Shown: positions 24,605 to 32,715 of the stretch, piece after piece
Numbering within the stretch: position 1 is the stretch's first letter
How the letters are laid out: the number at the start of each line of letters is the position of its first letter
NCBI RefSeq assembly: GCF_001435095.1
Contig: NZ_AZFC01000026.1
Span: forward strand, 1 to 64,000
DNA: 64,000 nt
Reading direction: 5' to 3'
DNA from: Levilactobacillus spicheri DSM 15429
GTDB lineage: Bacteria; Bacillota; Bacilli; Lactobacillales; Lactobacillaceae
Notes under the pieces: generated by a model
The model's database searches: none
What the model was told of the DNA's origin: nothing
Seen by the model: only the letters and a program-made list of their open reading frames with translations
Translations under genes and position numbers: made by a program

Positions 24605-26236
24605 TTACTTCGTGGCGTACAACGCCTGGACCTGGGCTTGCGCCTCAACGTGGGCCAGGTAGTCGTCGTAGGTGGTGTCGGCCCGGTCAACGATGCCGTT
24701 CGGTCCAACTTCGATGATCCGGTCGGCAATCGTTTGGATAAACTCGTGGTCATGCGAGGTAAACAGCATGCTGCCCTTGAAGTCCACCAGGCTGTCGTTT
24801 AGCGCCGTGATGGATTCCAAGTCCAAGTGGTTGGTCGGGTCGTCCAGCAACAGGACGTTGGCCTTGCTCAGCATCATCTTGGAGAGCATCGCCCGGACCT
24901 TTTCGCCCCCGGACAGCACGTCGACCTTCCGCAGCACGTCTTCCCCCGAGAAAAGCATCTTCCCTAAGAAACCGCGCAGGAAGGTGTTGTCGCTTTCTTC
25001 CTTCGGCGCGTACTGGCGCAACCAGTCGACCAGCGGCATGTCGTTGCCCTCGAAGAACTCGTTGACGTTCTTCGGCAGGTAGGTCGTGCTGGTGGTCTGG
25101 CCCCAGGTCACCGTGCCGGCGTCCGGTTCCAGGTTGCCACTTAAGATCTGCATCAGGGTGGTCGTGGTCAGGTCATTGCGGCTGATAAACGCCGTCTTTT
25201 CCCCCGGCCGTAACGTGAAGCTCACGTCGTCAAACAGCGTCACGCCATCGACGGCGTGGCTCAGGTGTTCGACGCGCACCAGGTCGTTCCCCAGTTCGCG
25301 TTCCGGTGTGAAGTGGATGTACGGGTACTTCCGCGACGAAGGCCGGATGTCGTCCAACGTGATCTTCTCCAGTTGCTTCTTCCGGGACGTGGCCTGCTTG
25401 GACTTCGAGGCGTTGGCACTGAACCGCGCCACGAATTCCTGCAGCTGCTTGATCTGTTCGGCCTTCTTCGCGTTGGCGTTGGCCTTCAGTTGGGCCGCCA
25501 ATTGACTGGATTCCAGCCAGAAGTCGTAGTTGCCGACGAACACGTTGATTTGGTTGAAGTCCACGTCACAGATGTGCGTGCAGACCTGGTTCAGGAAGTG
25601 CCGGTCATGGGAGACCACGATCACGGTGTTCTCATAGTCCGCCAGGAAGTTTTCCAACCAGCTGATGGACTGGACGTCCAGCCCGTTGGTCGGTTCGTCC
25701 AGGATCAGGACGTCGGGGTGGCCGAACAGGGCCTGCCCCAAGAGGACCTTCACCTTTTGCGGTTCCGTCAGGTCACTCATCAGGCTGCCGTGCAGCTCCT
25801 CGCCGATGCCCAGGCCTTGAAGCAACTGGCTGGCTTCGGACTCGGCTTCCCAACCGCCCATTTCCCCGAACTCGCCTTCCAGTTCAGCGGCGCGAATCCC
25901 ATCTTCGTCGCTGAAATCGGGCTTCAGGTAAATAGCGTTCTTTTCGGTCATGATGTCGTGTAATTGTTGGTGTCCACGGATGACCGTGTCCAGGACCACG
26001 TCGTTTTCAAAGGCAAAGTGATCTTGGTTCAGACTCGAGAGCCGTTCGTTCGGCCCCAGCGAGACGGAACCGGTCGTGGGTTGTAGCCGCCCTTCAATGA
26101 TCTTGAGCAGCGTGGACTTACCGGCGCCGTTTGCGCCAATCACCCCGTAACAGTTACCGGGCGTAAACTTGAGATTAACGTCACTGTAGAGCTTCCGACC
26201 GGAAAACTGCATACTGACATTCGAAACGGTTAGCAT
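24605..26236 (-). CDS. ABC-F ATPase (YkpA/YbiT-like)
   Basis: A soluble ribosome-associated type protein of 543 aa with two nucleotide-binding domains joined by a charged linker and no membrane domain. NBD1 has Walker A GANGAGKST (about residue 36) and LILDEPTNGLD, but its signature reads LTEPQKV rather than LSGGQ. NBD2 keeps LSGGEK and LLLDDPTNHLD, but its Walker A position reads SRNDLTTTT without the lysine. Both deviations suggest the YkpA/YbiT subgroup rather than a classical antibiotic-protection ABC-F. It has an unusual hairpin leader with a U-tract upstream. Role in translation is inferred from the family. Confidence 0.88.
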   Translation of the reverse strand: MLTVSNVSMQFSGRKLYSDVNLKFTPGNCYGVIGANGAGKSTLLKIIEGRLQPTTGSVSLGPNERLSSLNQDHFAFENDVVLDTVIRGHQQLHDIMTEKNAIYLKPDFSDEDGIRAAELEGEFGEMGGWEAESEASQLLQGLGIGEELHGSLMSDLTEPQKVKVLLGQALFGHPDVLILDEPTNGLDVQSISWLENFLADYENTVIVVSHDRHFLNQVCTHICDVDFNQINVFVGNYDFWLESSQLAAQLKANANAKKAEQIKQLQEFVARFSANASKSKQATSRKKQLEKITLDDIRPSSRKYPYIHFTPERELGNDLVRVEHLSHAVDGVTLFDDVSFTLRPGEKTAFISRNDLTTTTLMQILSGNLEPDAGTVTWGQTTSTTYLPKNVNEFFEGNDMPLVDWLRQYAPKEESDNTFLRGFLGKMLFSGEDVLRKVDVLSGGEKVRAMLSKMMLSKANVLLLDDPTNHLDLESITALNDSLVDFKGSMLFTSHDHEFIQTIADRIIEVGPNGIVDRADTTYDDYLAHVEAQAQVQALYATK

Positions 26237-26281
26237 AGAACGATCCCTCCGTGGACTTGATTTTAGGTGTCTTCTTCACAG

Positions 26282-26340
26282 AAAAAACCAACGCGACGTT
26301 TGCGCGTCCACGCTGGCTGTGTGCTTCGCTGTGGTAATGT
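26282..26340 (-). promoter_or_regulatory. Attenuator-like leader of the ABC-F gene
   Basis: On the minus strand a hairpin (CCAGCG...CGTTGG with inner GACG/CGTC) is directly followed by TTTTTT (26282-26287), 45 nt before the start codon. An intrinsic terminator between promoter and start codon implies regulated read-through, as known for some ABC-F genes. No leader peptide could be assigned. Confidence 0.55.
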
Positions 26341-26379
26341 TGCGTTAGTTTACCATAAAAACCGCCGATAAGCAACGAC

Positions 26380-27240
26380 CTACGACCAGACCTGGCGGGC
26401 GGCGTAGCGCTCCCGGTAGGTCTTGGGCGTCATCTGGTAGTGCTGCTTGAAGGTCACGAAGAAGTTTTTCTCCGTGCGAAAGCCCGTCTTGCGGGCAATC
26501 TCCTGGATCGATTCCTGGGTGGTCAGCAACTGCTCGGCGGCCCGTTCCAGCCGAATCTGGCCCAGATAGGCCTTGGGTGACACCCCTAGATAGGACTTGA
26601 AGTACCGCGAGAAGTACACGCTGGAGTAGTTCAGCTCCGCCGCTAAATCGGCAATCGCCACCGGCTCGGCGTAGTTGTCCTGCAGCTCACTGACCGCCTG
26701 GCGCAGCGGGTGTGGCAGGGGCAACTGGTCGGTGACCAGCTGGCCGCGGACCGTCAGGTGTTTGACCAGCTCCCCGACCAGCTGATACTCGGCGCCCAGG
26801 TTGATCAGGTAGGTCGCCCGGTCGTTATCCGGCGCCACCGCGTGCGCCACCAACGTCTTGACCGCCCGGTGCAGTGGCTGGTAGACCGATTCTTCGAGGT
26901 CCAGGTCGATGGGCCCCCAGACCGGCAGCGTTTCCTGGTCGACCACCGTGCGCAGCCACACGCCCGGCAGCAGCAAGGTGACGACCTGGTCGGCTTCGTC
27001 TAGGATGGTCTCAAAGCTGTGGACCACCTCGGAGTTGACCACGTACAGGTGGTGCTCCTGCAGCTGAAAGGTCGAGCTGCCGATGTGGGCGGTCCCCGGG
27101 GTCCCCCGGTAGACGTAGGTCAGCTCCACGGCCTGGTGCCAGTGCGGCAAGGCGGACTTAGGGCCCCGGGTCCCGTGGGAGATGATCTGGAGGGGCAGTT
27201 CCCGTCCGAAGTTTAAGCGTTCATGGTATGGCTGTGGCAT
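26380..27240 (-). CDS. AraC-family regulator with cupin sensor domain
   Basis: A 286-aa regulator. The N-terminal half (about 1-130) is a cupin-like ligand-binding domain (HWHQAVELTYVYRG). The C-terminal 100 residues carry two helix-turn-helix motifs, with AIADLAAELNYSSVYFSRYF and IQEIARKTGFRTEKNFFVTF, and the family end TPKTYRERY. Such regulators usually activate sugar-use genes, but no sugar gene adjoins it: a structured RNA lies upstream and an ABC-F gene downstream. Confidence 0.88.
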   Translation of the reverse strand: MPQPYHERLNFGRELPLQIISHGTRGPKSALPHWHQAVELTYVYRGTPGTAHIGSSTFQLQEHHLYVVNSEVVHSFETILDEADQVVTLLLPGVWLRTVVDQETLPVWGPIDLDLEESVYQPLHRAVKTLVAHAVAPDNDRATYLINLGAEYQLVGELVKHLTVRGQLVTDQLPLPHPLRQAVSELQDNYAEPVAIADLAAELNYSSVYFSRYFKSYLGVSPKAYLGQIRLERAAEQLLTTQESIQEIARKTGFRTEKNFFVTFKQHYQMTPKTYRERYAARQVWS

Positions 27241-27376
27241 CGTGGTTCCCTCATTTCTATAGTGGCGCTCCGCAATTGTTGTGACCAGTATACCGCGTCC
27301 CCCCGCCGAGAGGTTAATTTTAGTAATGAGATAAGTAAATTATGGGATTATATAAATGTTACCGGTTTGTTACACT

Positions 27377-27718
27377 GTATCACAGATAGAGGTTAGCGCA
27401 TCACGAACTAGCTAGGCACCTATCTGAAGTGGGGTCCCTGTACTGGGGAGTGCCTGGAACCTCACTTCCGGTCACGCGGATCGTCCACCTATCTCGACGA
27501 CCCGGCGACCACCCGCCATTCACAGGGCTTATCGACGATACAACCGCTGTTGTGGGGAACAACGCGCGTGGATAACCCGGTTACCACGATATCCGGTCGC
27601 TTGCCTCGTGGCGGTTCTTGGGGGAGAATCGCGGAGCACGACAAGTCGTCCGTCAGCAGAATAGCAATGGTCATCGGAAGTTTCAGGTCCACTAGGATGC
27701 ATGACTAGTGGATTTTTT
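27377..27718 (+). ncRNA. Unassigned structured RNA candidate (about 340 nt)
   Basis: The gap holds no plausible rightward gene but many strong helices: 27426-27438/27456-27468 (12 of 13 paired, one C-A mismatch), CGG-TCGTC/GACGA-CCG (27477-27504), CGTGG-TAAC/GTTA-CCACG (27567-27588), and GCG-TTCT/AGAA-CGC (27611-27632) enclosed by TCGTG/CACGA. It ends in a perfect terminator (CCACTAG/CTAGTGG 27689-27711, then TTTTTT). The surface-protein promoter lies beyond that terminator, so this is a separate unit. I could not match it to RNase P, tmRNA, SRP or 6S RNA. The 5' end is not fixed; an AT-rich stretch with TACACT (27371-27376) is a candidate -10. Confidence 0.55.
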
Positions 27719-27743
27719 GTAACCAATTTTTTGAGCTGTTGGT

Positions 27744-27772
27744 TTGTTTATATGATGTTAATTAACTATACT
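27744..27772 (+). promoter_or_regulatory. Promoter of the DUF5776 surface protein gene
   Basis: -35 TTGTTT (27744-27749), 17-nt spacer, -10 TATACT (27767-27772). Confidence 0.75.
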
Positions 27773-27842
27773 ATCTTGTGGAAGGGATTACATAATTTAT
27801 AATATAGCGGATTAACTTCCCTTCTAGAAAGAGGTAGAAAAT

Positions 27843-29144
27843 ATGAACAACTGGTTGAAAGCGTTCGGCACCACCCTAATTGTTGCCACTGGTATCTGGA
27901 CCGTTGGGAGCCTGCCCACCACCGCCCACGCCGCAACCACAGACGTCCCCACCACCGCACCAGTCGAAACCCCCGACTACGGTGTCGATGCCGACGCCGC
28001 CTATACGGTTTACGCAAAGCTTCCTAGCTCATCCACCATCGCTCTTGCAGGACCGGCGGGGTTCGTTTATTACCTTTTCGATACCCAGGGCAAGAAACTC
28101 ACGCCAGGACTCGCCGGGGACAGCCCTTGGGAGACCGACCGGGTGCTGATCAACTTACTACCTAAAAACGCCGCTAACGAGCAAGACATTAAAACCGCTG
28201 GCGTCTATTACCATATCCTCAATACCGACCTGGTCACTAACGGCTACGTAAAGCAAAGCACCGGCGTGGCCCTCAACGACGGCACCGATGTTGGCACTGC
28301 TGACACCGTCTTGCACCTTCAATTCCACGACGAGAATGGCCAAGCCCTCACTACGGATCAGCAAATCCAAGACACGGCCATCACCCTGCCCAAAGAACTA
28401 GACGATGCCACCGCGACCAATCTCAAGACCGCGCTGACAACCGTCCAACTTCCCGTGAAGGGCTACACGTTGAAATCCGCTAAGTGGGGAACCACGGACG
28501 ACACGGCCAACACACTGACCTACACTTATCAAAGGGATCAGCAACCCACGCCGACCCCTGACCCAGAACCAACCCCGAATCCCCAGCCAAAGCCAGAACC
28601 CACCCCTGAACCGGAAACGCCAACGGAGCCCACGGAACCAACGACTCCCAGCATCCCTGGTTCAGACTCCTCACACGTTGCCGTGAAGGGCGAGGCCATC
28701 TACGCCTTGAAGAAGGTGGGCCTTTATCGCCACGTCACCTTTACGGCCAAGAATCGGCAGGTTTGGTACCCGAAGCAATCTCGGCATAACCGCCCTCAGT
28801 TTGTCGTGACCGGCTACGCCCACACCAAAACGGGGGTGCTCCGTTACCACGTCCGTGACATCAACCATCACAGCAAAACCGCAGGGTTAACGGGCTACCT
28901 CACTGCTCGGTCGGCCTACGTGGCGCCCCTGTATTACCAGCAACGTCCCCGGACCATCCGGGTGCTTAATCCTAAGGGCATTAACGCCTATCAGCATGTC
29001 AACTTAACGGGACGCGTTCGGCACTACAAACGCGGAACGACCTTGAAAATCAAAGGTATTCAATCCTACCATCTCACCACGCGCTTAATCCTCACGAACG
29101 GGCATTACATCACCGGGAATAAGACCCTGGTCATTCAACAGTAA
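27843..29144 (+). CDS. Secreted surface protein with MucBP-like and DUF5776 domains
   Basis: A 433-aa exported protein. The signal peptide ends near residue 30 (AHA-A). A beta-rich region (about 40-140) is followed by a MucBP-like unit (about 150-235, with LHLQFHDENGQ and KGYTLKSAKWG). A proline-rich spacer of PTP/PEP repeats (about 240-280) leads to a C-terminal DUF5776 domain (about 290-433) with YRHVTFTAKNRQVWY. DUF5776 domains are thought to hold proteins to the lactobacillar wall without sortase; there is no LPXTG. A role in mucus or surface binding is inferred. Confidence 0.82.
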   Translation: MNNWLKAFGTTLIVATGIWTVGSLPTTAHAATTDVPTTAPVETPDYGVDADAAYTVYAKLPSSSTIALAGPAGFVYYLFDTQGKKLTPGLAGDSPWETDRVLINLLPKNAANEQDIKTAGVYYHILNTDLVTNGYVKQSTGVALNDGTDVGTADTVLHLQFHDENGQALTTDQQIQDTAITLPKELDDATATNLKTALTTVQLPVKGYTLKSAKWGTTDDTANTLTYTYQRDQQPTPTPDPEPTPNPQPKPEPTPEPETPTEPTEPTTPSIPGSDSSHVAVKGEAIYALKKVGLYRHVTFTAKNRQVWYPKQSRHNRPQFVVTGYAHTKTGVLRYHVRDINHHSKTAGLTGYLTARSAYVAPLYYQQRPRTIRVLNPKGINAYQHVNLTGRVRHYKRGTTLKIKGIQSYHLTTRLILTNGHYITGNKTLVIQQ

Positions 29145-29149
29145 CCGTC

Positions 29150-29182
29150 AAAGAACCGGCCACCACGGACGGTTCTTTTTTT
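29150..29182 (+). terminator. Terminator of the surface protein gene
   Basis: AAAGAACCG pairs with CGGTTCTTT, followed by more Ts. Confidence 0.9.
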
Positions 29183-29190
29183 GTGAGACG

Positions 29191-29218
29191 AAAAAAGGGC
29201 CGCCCCACGGCCGCCCTT
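29191..29218 (-). terminator. Terminator of the MFS efflux gene
   Basis: On the minus strand AAGGGCGGCC pairs with GGCGGCCCTT and runs into TTTTTT, just after the MFS stop codon. Confidence 0.88.
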
Positions 29219-29229
29219 CAATACGTCTT

Positions 29230-30417
29230 CTATTCTGCTGTTTGCATTTGGTCGGGGCGTTTCAAGAGGAACGCCATGACGTAGGATAAAATCAGGAAAA
29301 CCGCCACGACCAGGTACGGGTAGTGGGTGTTCATGTCCAGCAACATCCCGGACATGATGGGCCCCACGATGTTGCCGATACTGGTCAGCGACATGTTCAG
29401 CCCGTTGATCAGTCCCTGGTTGGCCGTGCTGGCCTTGGTCAGCAACGTGGTGATGGCCGGCCGCAACAGGTCGAACGCCGTGAAGATCACCAACGTGGCG
29501 ATGATCACCTCGACCTTGCTGTGCGCCTGCGTGATCCAGATCGTGCAGATGGCCGCCAGGAAGAAGCAGGCCCGGATCAACCGCCGCTCCCCGAAGACCC
29601 GCACCATCTTATCGAACAGTGCGACCTGGAAGAACAGGGAGATCAACCCGTTTAGCGTCAGCACCAGCGCGATGTTACTCAGACTGAAGTTGAAGACCTC
29701 GTTGACGTAGATACTGTAGATGCTTTCGAAGCCCTGCAGCCCAAAGGACGATACCAGAATCATGGTGAACAGGATGATGATGGGCACCGTCCAAAACGCC
29801 CGGGTCATCGGGTGACTGGTGGGTTCCGCCACGACCGGGGCATCCGGCGCCTCATCGTGTTCGGCGTCGTTGGGCAACAACGTGATCAGGACGATGGCGC
29901 TCAGAAGCCCCAGGGCCCCGGCCACCCAGAACGGCGTCTTATAGCTGACCCCGGCCAGGATACCGCCAATGCCGGGCCCCAGGATCAGGCCCCCACTGAA
30001 GGCGGCCGACAACCAGCCGATCACCCGCGCCCGCTGTTGCCGGGTGGTGATGTCGGCGGCCAGCGCCATGGCGGTCGGAACGACCATCGCGGCGGACAAT
30101 CCCCCAATCAGTCGGGAGATGTTGAAGACCCACAGGTGGTTCGTCAGCGCAAACAGCACCTCGGAGACCATGTAGAGGAACAGGCCGACCGTCAAGACCG
30201 GCTTACGACCGATTCGGTCCGAGACCCGCCCGATGATGGGGGATGCCACGAACTGGGCGAACGCGAACAACGCGTTCATGATTCCCATGTCGGTGGCCGA
30301 CAGGTGCAGCTCGTTCTTGATGAACGGCATCACCGGAATGACCAGGCTGATTCCCAAACACACTAAAAATTCACTAAAGATTAAGATAAAAATGGCCCGT
30401 TTCGTTTTTTTCGTCAC
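29230..30417 (-). CDS. MFS multidrug efflux transporter (DHA1 type)
   Basis: A 12-TM proton-driven exporter of 395 aa, similar in layout to NorA/Bmr. Motif A between TM2 and TM3 reads GRVSDRIGRKP (about residues 62-72), and motif C in TM5 reads GGLILGPGIGG (about 142-152). These mark drug:H+ antiporters. A charged central loop with EHDEAPDAP separates the halves. It is monocistronic, between two opposed terminator regions, with an AT-rich palindromic stretch upstream. The substrates are unknown. Confidence 0.87.
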   Translation of the reverse strand: MTKKTKRAIFILIFSEFLVCLGISLVIPVMPFIKNELHLSATDMGIMNALFAFAQFVASPIIGRVSDRIGRKPVLTVGLFLYMVSEVLFALTNHLWVFNISRLIGGLSAAMVVPTAMALAADITTRQQRARVIGWLSAAFSGGLILGPGIGGILAGVSYKTPFWVAGALGLLSAIVLITLLPNDAEHDEAPDAPVVAEPTSHPMTRAFWTVPIIILFTMILVSSFGLQGFESIYSIYVNEVFNFSLSNIALVLTLNGLISLFFQVALFDKMVRVFGERRLIRACFFLAAICTIWITQAHSKVEVIIATLVIFTAFDLLRPAITTLLTKASTANQGLINGLNMSLTSIGNIVGPIMSGMLLDMNTHYPYLVVAVFLILSYVMAFLLKRPDQMQTAE

Positions 30418-30501
30418 GTGGCACCACCCCTTTTCGTTATTTTCCGGAACGTCACCGCCCCGGAACGCTTTTTTACAGCAATAGTCTCATATTACAGGGT
30501 T

Positions 30502-30523
30502 TATTATTAAAAGTCTAATAATA
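30502..30523. promoter_or_regulatory. AT-rich inverted repeat between the LysR and MFS genes
   Basis: TATTATTA-N6-TAATAATA (8-bp arms) lies in the promoter region of the leftward MFS gene and just past the LysR stop codon. It may be an operator. Confidence 0.4.
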
Positions 30524-30526
30524 CGC

Positions 30527-31420
30527 TTAAGCCCCTGAACGAGTTTGCCGCAGGGTGGTGGCGAGGGCCTCGTAATCCGCGGCGAAGAAGCTGTCGCGCA
30601 GGTAAACCAGGTCCAGGTCGTGCTCGACGTTGCCCGCCGCCAAGGGCAGCAGCTTGATCTGACCGGCCGCCAACTCGCGGGCGACCACCGAGCGGTACAC
30701 GAAGCTGACCCCGACGTCGGCCAGGACCAGCTGGCGAATCGCCGCCGGGTGGTTGACCGTCACGACCTGTGGGAAGTCCGCCAAGGTCACGTTGGCCGCC
30801 TGTGCCAGGTGCAGTAAGATGTCGCGGCTCCCCGACCCCAGCTCGCGCACGATCAGCGGGTAGCGCGCCAGGTCGGGCCAGGTGACCTGGGTGCGCCGGG
30901 CCAACGGGTGGTCCGCCGCCACGATGCCGACGAAGGGCTCGTGCCGGATCACCTGGTAGCCAAAGGCGCGCTTATCGAAGTTCCCTTCAATCAGCGCAAA
31001 GTCGCTTTTACCGGTCTGAAGCGCCCGCAACGCCGCCTGGGTGTTGGTGATTCGGCAATTGATGGTCCGATACTGGGCCTGGTCTTGCAGGACCCGGACC
31101 AGCTGTGGCGCCAGAAACTCGCTCAGGGACAGCGTGGTGCTAAAGCTGATCTGCCGCTGCTCCGCGGGTTGGCGCAGGTCGGCCAGCAGCTTGGTCGACT
31201 GGGCCTGGGTCCGCTGGATAAAGGCGGCCAGCTGCTGCCCGGCCGGGGTGATGGTCAGGTAGGGCCGCCGGTAGTGCACCAGGGGCACGCCGATTTCGTC
31301 TTCGAGACTGTGAATCTGCTGGGACACGGCCGGCTGGGTGATGAACAGCTGCTCGGCCGTGCGGGTATAGGACTGGGTTGCGACTAGGACCAGGAAGGTT
31401 TGGTACCGTTGATCAAACAT
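30527..31420 (-). CDS. LysR-family regulator (YeiE/CysL-like)
   Basis: A 297-aa regulator with an N-terminal winged helix (SYTRTAEQLFITQPAVSQQI, about residues 16-35) and a periplasmic-binding-like effector domain (about 90-297). The ATG at 31420 has an AGGTG ribosome-binding site; the longer reading adds six residues without one. It is divergent from a YeiH-family gene with a 115-bp gap, the standard LysR/target arrangement, so it very probably controls that gene. The effector is unknown. Confidence 0.88.
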   Translation of the reverse strand: MFDQRYQTFLVLVATQSYTRTAEQLFITQPAVSQQIHSLEDEIGVPLVHYRRPYLTITPAGQQLAAFIQRTQAQSTKLLADLRQPAEQRQISFSTTLSLSEFLAPQLVRVLQDQAQYRTINCRITNTQAALRALQTGKSDFALIEGNFDKRAFGYQVIRHEPFVGIVAADHPLARRTQVTWPDLARYPLIVRELGSGSRDILLHLAQAANVTLADFPQVVTVNHPAAIRQLVLADVGVSFVYRSVVARELAAGQIKLLPLAAGNVEHDLDLVYLRDSFFAADYEALATTLRQTRSGA

Positions 31421-31535
31421 TTGGAAACACCTCATCATAAGCTAGATTTATGGAAACATCACGGATAACAATTTTATTTTATGATACCACTCCGGTAGAC
31501 TAAGGCTATTCATTTGAGAAGGAGAAATTGCCATT

Positions 31536-32567
31536 ATGTTAGAAATTCGTTCCACGTTAGCCTCCCGGCCGTTCTGGGGCGCTGCCGTCATCACGTTGAT
31601 CTGCGCGGTCGCCGGCAGCGAACTGGCGCAGCTGCCCTACCTGAACCTGGTCGGCGCCCTGGTCATCGCCCTGTTATTGGGGATGGCCTGCCAGGTCCGG
31701 CCCCAAATCGTGACCCCCAACCTCGCCGGTATCGGCTTCATCTCCAACAAGTTCCTGCGGTTGGGCATCATCTTGCTCGGGTTCAAGCTGAACCTGATTC
31801 AGCTGGCCAGCGCCGGCGTCAAGACCATTTCTTTGGCCGCCGTCATCGTGACCGGCATGGTCTTACTGACCTACAACCTGAGCCGGAAGATGGGGGTCGA
31901 CAAGGACCTGGCCATCTTGACGGCCACCGGGACCAGCATCTGTGGGGCCGCCGCCGTCATGGGCGTGTCACCACAGATCAAGGTACCCGCCGAAAAAGCG
32001 GAACAACAACGGGAAAATGAGGTCCTGGCCGTGGCCATCGTGGCCATCCTCGGGACGGTCTTCACCCTGATTGAAATCGGTCTGAAGCCGCTGCTCCACC
32101 TGACCGCCGTGCAGTTCGGGGTCCTGACCGGTGGGTCGCTCCACGAAATCGCCCACGCGGTCGCCGCCGGGAGTGCCGGCGGGCCGGTCAGCCTGGACAC
32201 CGCCATCATCACCAAGCTCTCGCGGGTTCTCCTGTTGGCCCCCGCCGCCGTCATCATCGGCCTGTGGTACCAGAAAAGCACGCCACAAGCCAACACGGAC
32301 GCCAACGCCAAGTTGCCGATTCCCTGGTTCATGGCCGGCTTCATCCTGACCAGCCTGATTGGAACCTTCATCCCGCTGGGCGACGCGGCCATCGCGGCGC
32401 TGGTCAAGTTGGCCTACATCTTCTTGGGCATGGCCATGGCTGCCCTGGGGATGAGCGTGAACTTCCGGGTCATCGCCCACCGCGGTGGCAAGCCATTCCT
32501 GGCCGCCAGCATCGCCTCCGTCATCCTGATGGGTGGCGTGACGCTGGCCAGCAAGCTGTTCTTCTAA
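31536..32567 (+). CDS. YeiH/PSE-family putative sulfate exporter (UPF0324)
   Basis: A 343-aa membrane protein with about ten TM helices of the YeiH family. Characteristic text includes GIGFISNKFLRLGIILLGFK, TGTSICGAAAVMGVSP and GSLHEIAHAVAAG. The family is annotated as putative sulfate exporters on limited evidence. AAGGAG precedes the ATG. The divergent LysR gene (31420 leftward) is the probable regulator. A terminator follows at 32617. Confidence 0.87.
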   Translation: MLEIRSTLASRPFWGAAVITLICAVAGSELAQLPYLNLVGALVIALLLGMACQVRPQIVTPNLAGIGFISNKFLRLGIILLGFKLNLIQLASAGVKTISLAAVIVTGMVLLTYNLSRKMGVDKDLAILTATGTSICGAAAVMGVSPQIKVPAEKAEQQRENEVLAVAIVAILGTVFTLIEIGLKPLLHLTAVQFGVLTGGSLHEIAHAVAAGSAGGPVSLDTAIITKLSRVLLLAPAAVIIGLWYQKSTPQANTDANAKLPIPWFMAGFILTSLIGTFIPLGDAAIAALVKLAYIFLGMAMAALGMSVNFRVIAHRGGKPFLAASIASVILMGGVTLASKLFF

Positions 32568-32616
32568 CCTTCGGCGCGCAGGGATTCCCACTGTTCACCT
32601 ATATATAGCTGCCCAA

Positions 32617-32651
32617 AAAGGCCCCGACTGCGTAACATCGTCGGGGCCTTT
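32617..32651 (+). terminator. yeiH-like gene terminator
   Basis: AAAGGCCCCGAC pairs perfectly with GTCGGGGCCTTT. Confidence 0.85.
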
Positions 32652-32715
32652 AGCGTCTTTAATCGCTTTACACGGGTGGATGCATTTTCGCTTCTAGGGT
32701 GCCAATCAGCGGGGG

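Noticed and set aside
27489-27726. Leftward small frames within the structured RNA
   Set aside because: They run through helices and the terminator and have no start signals.
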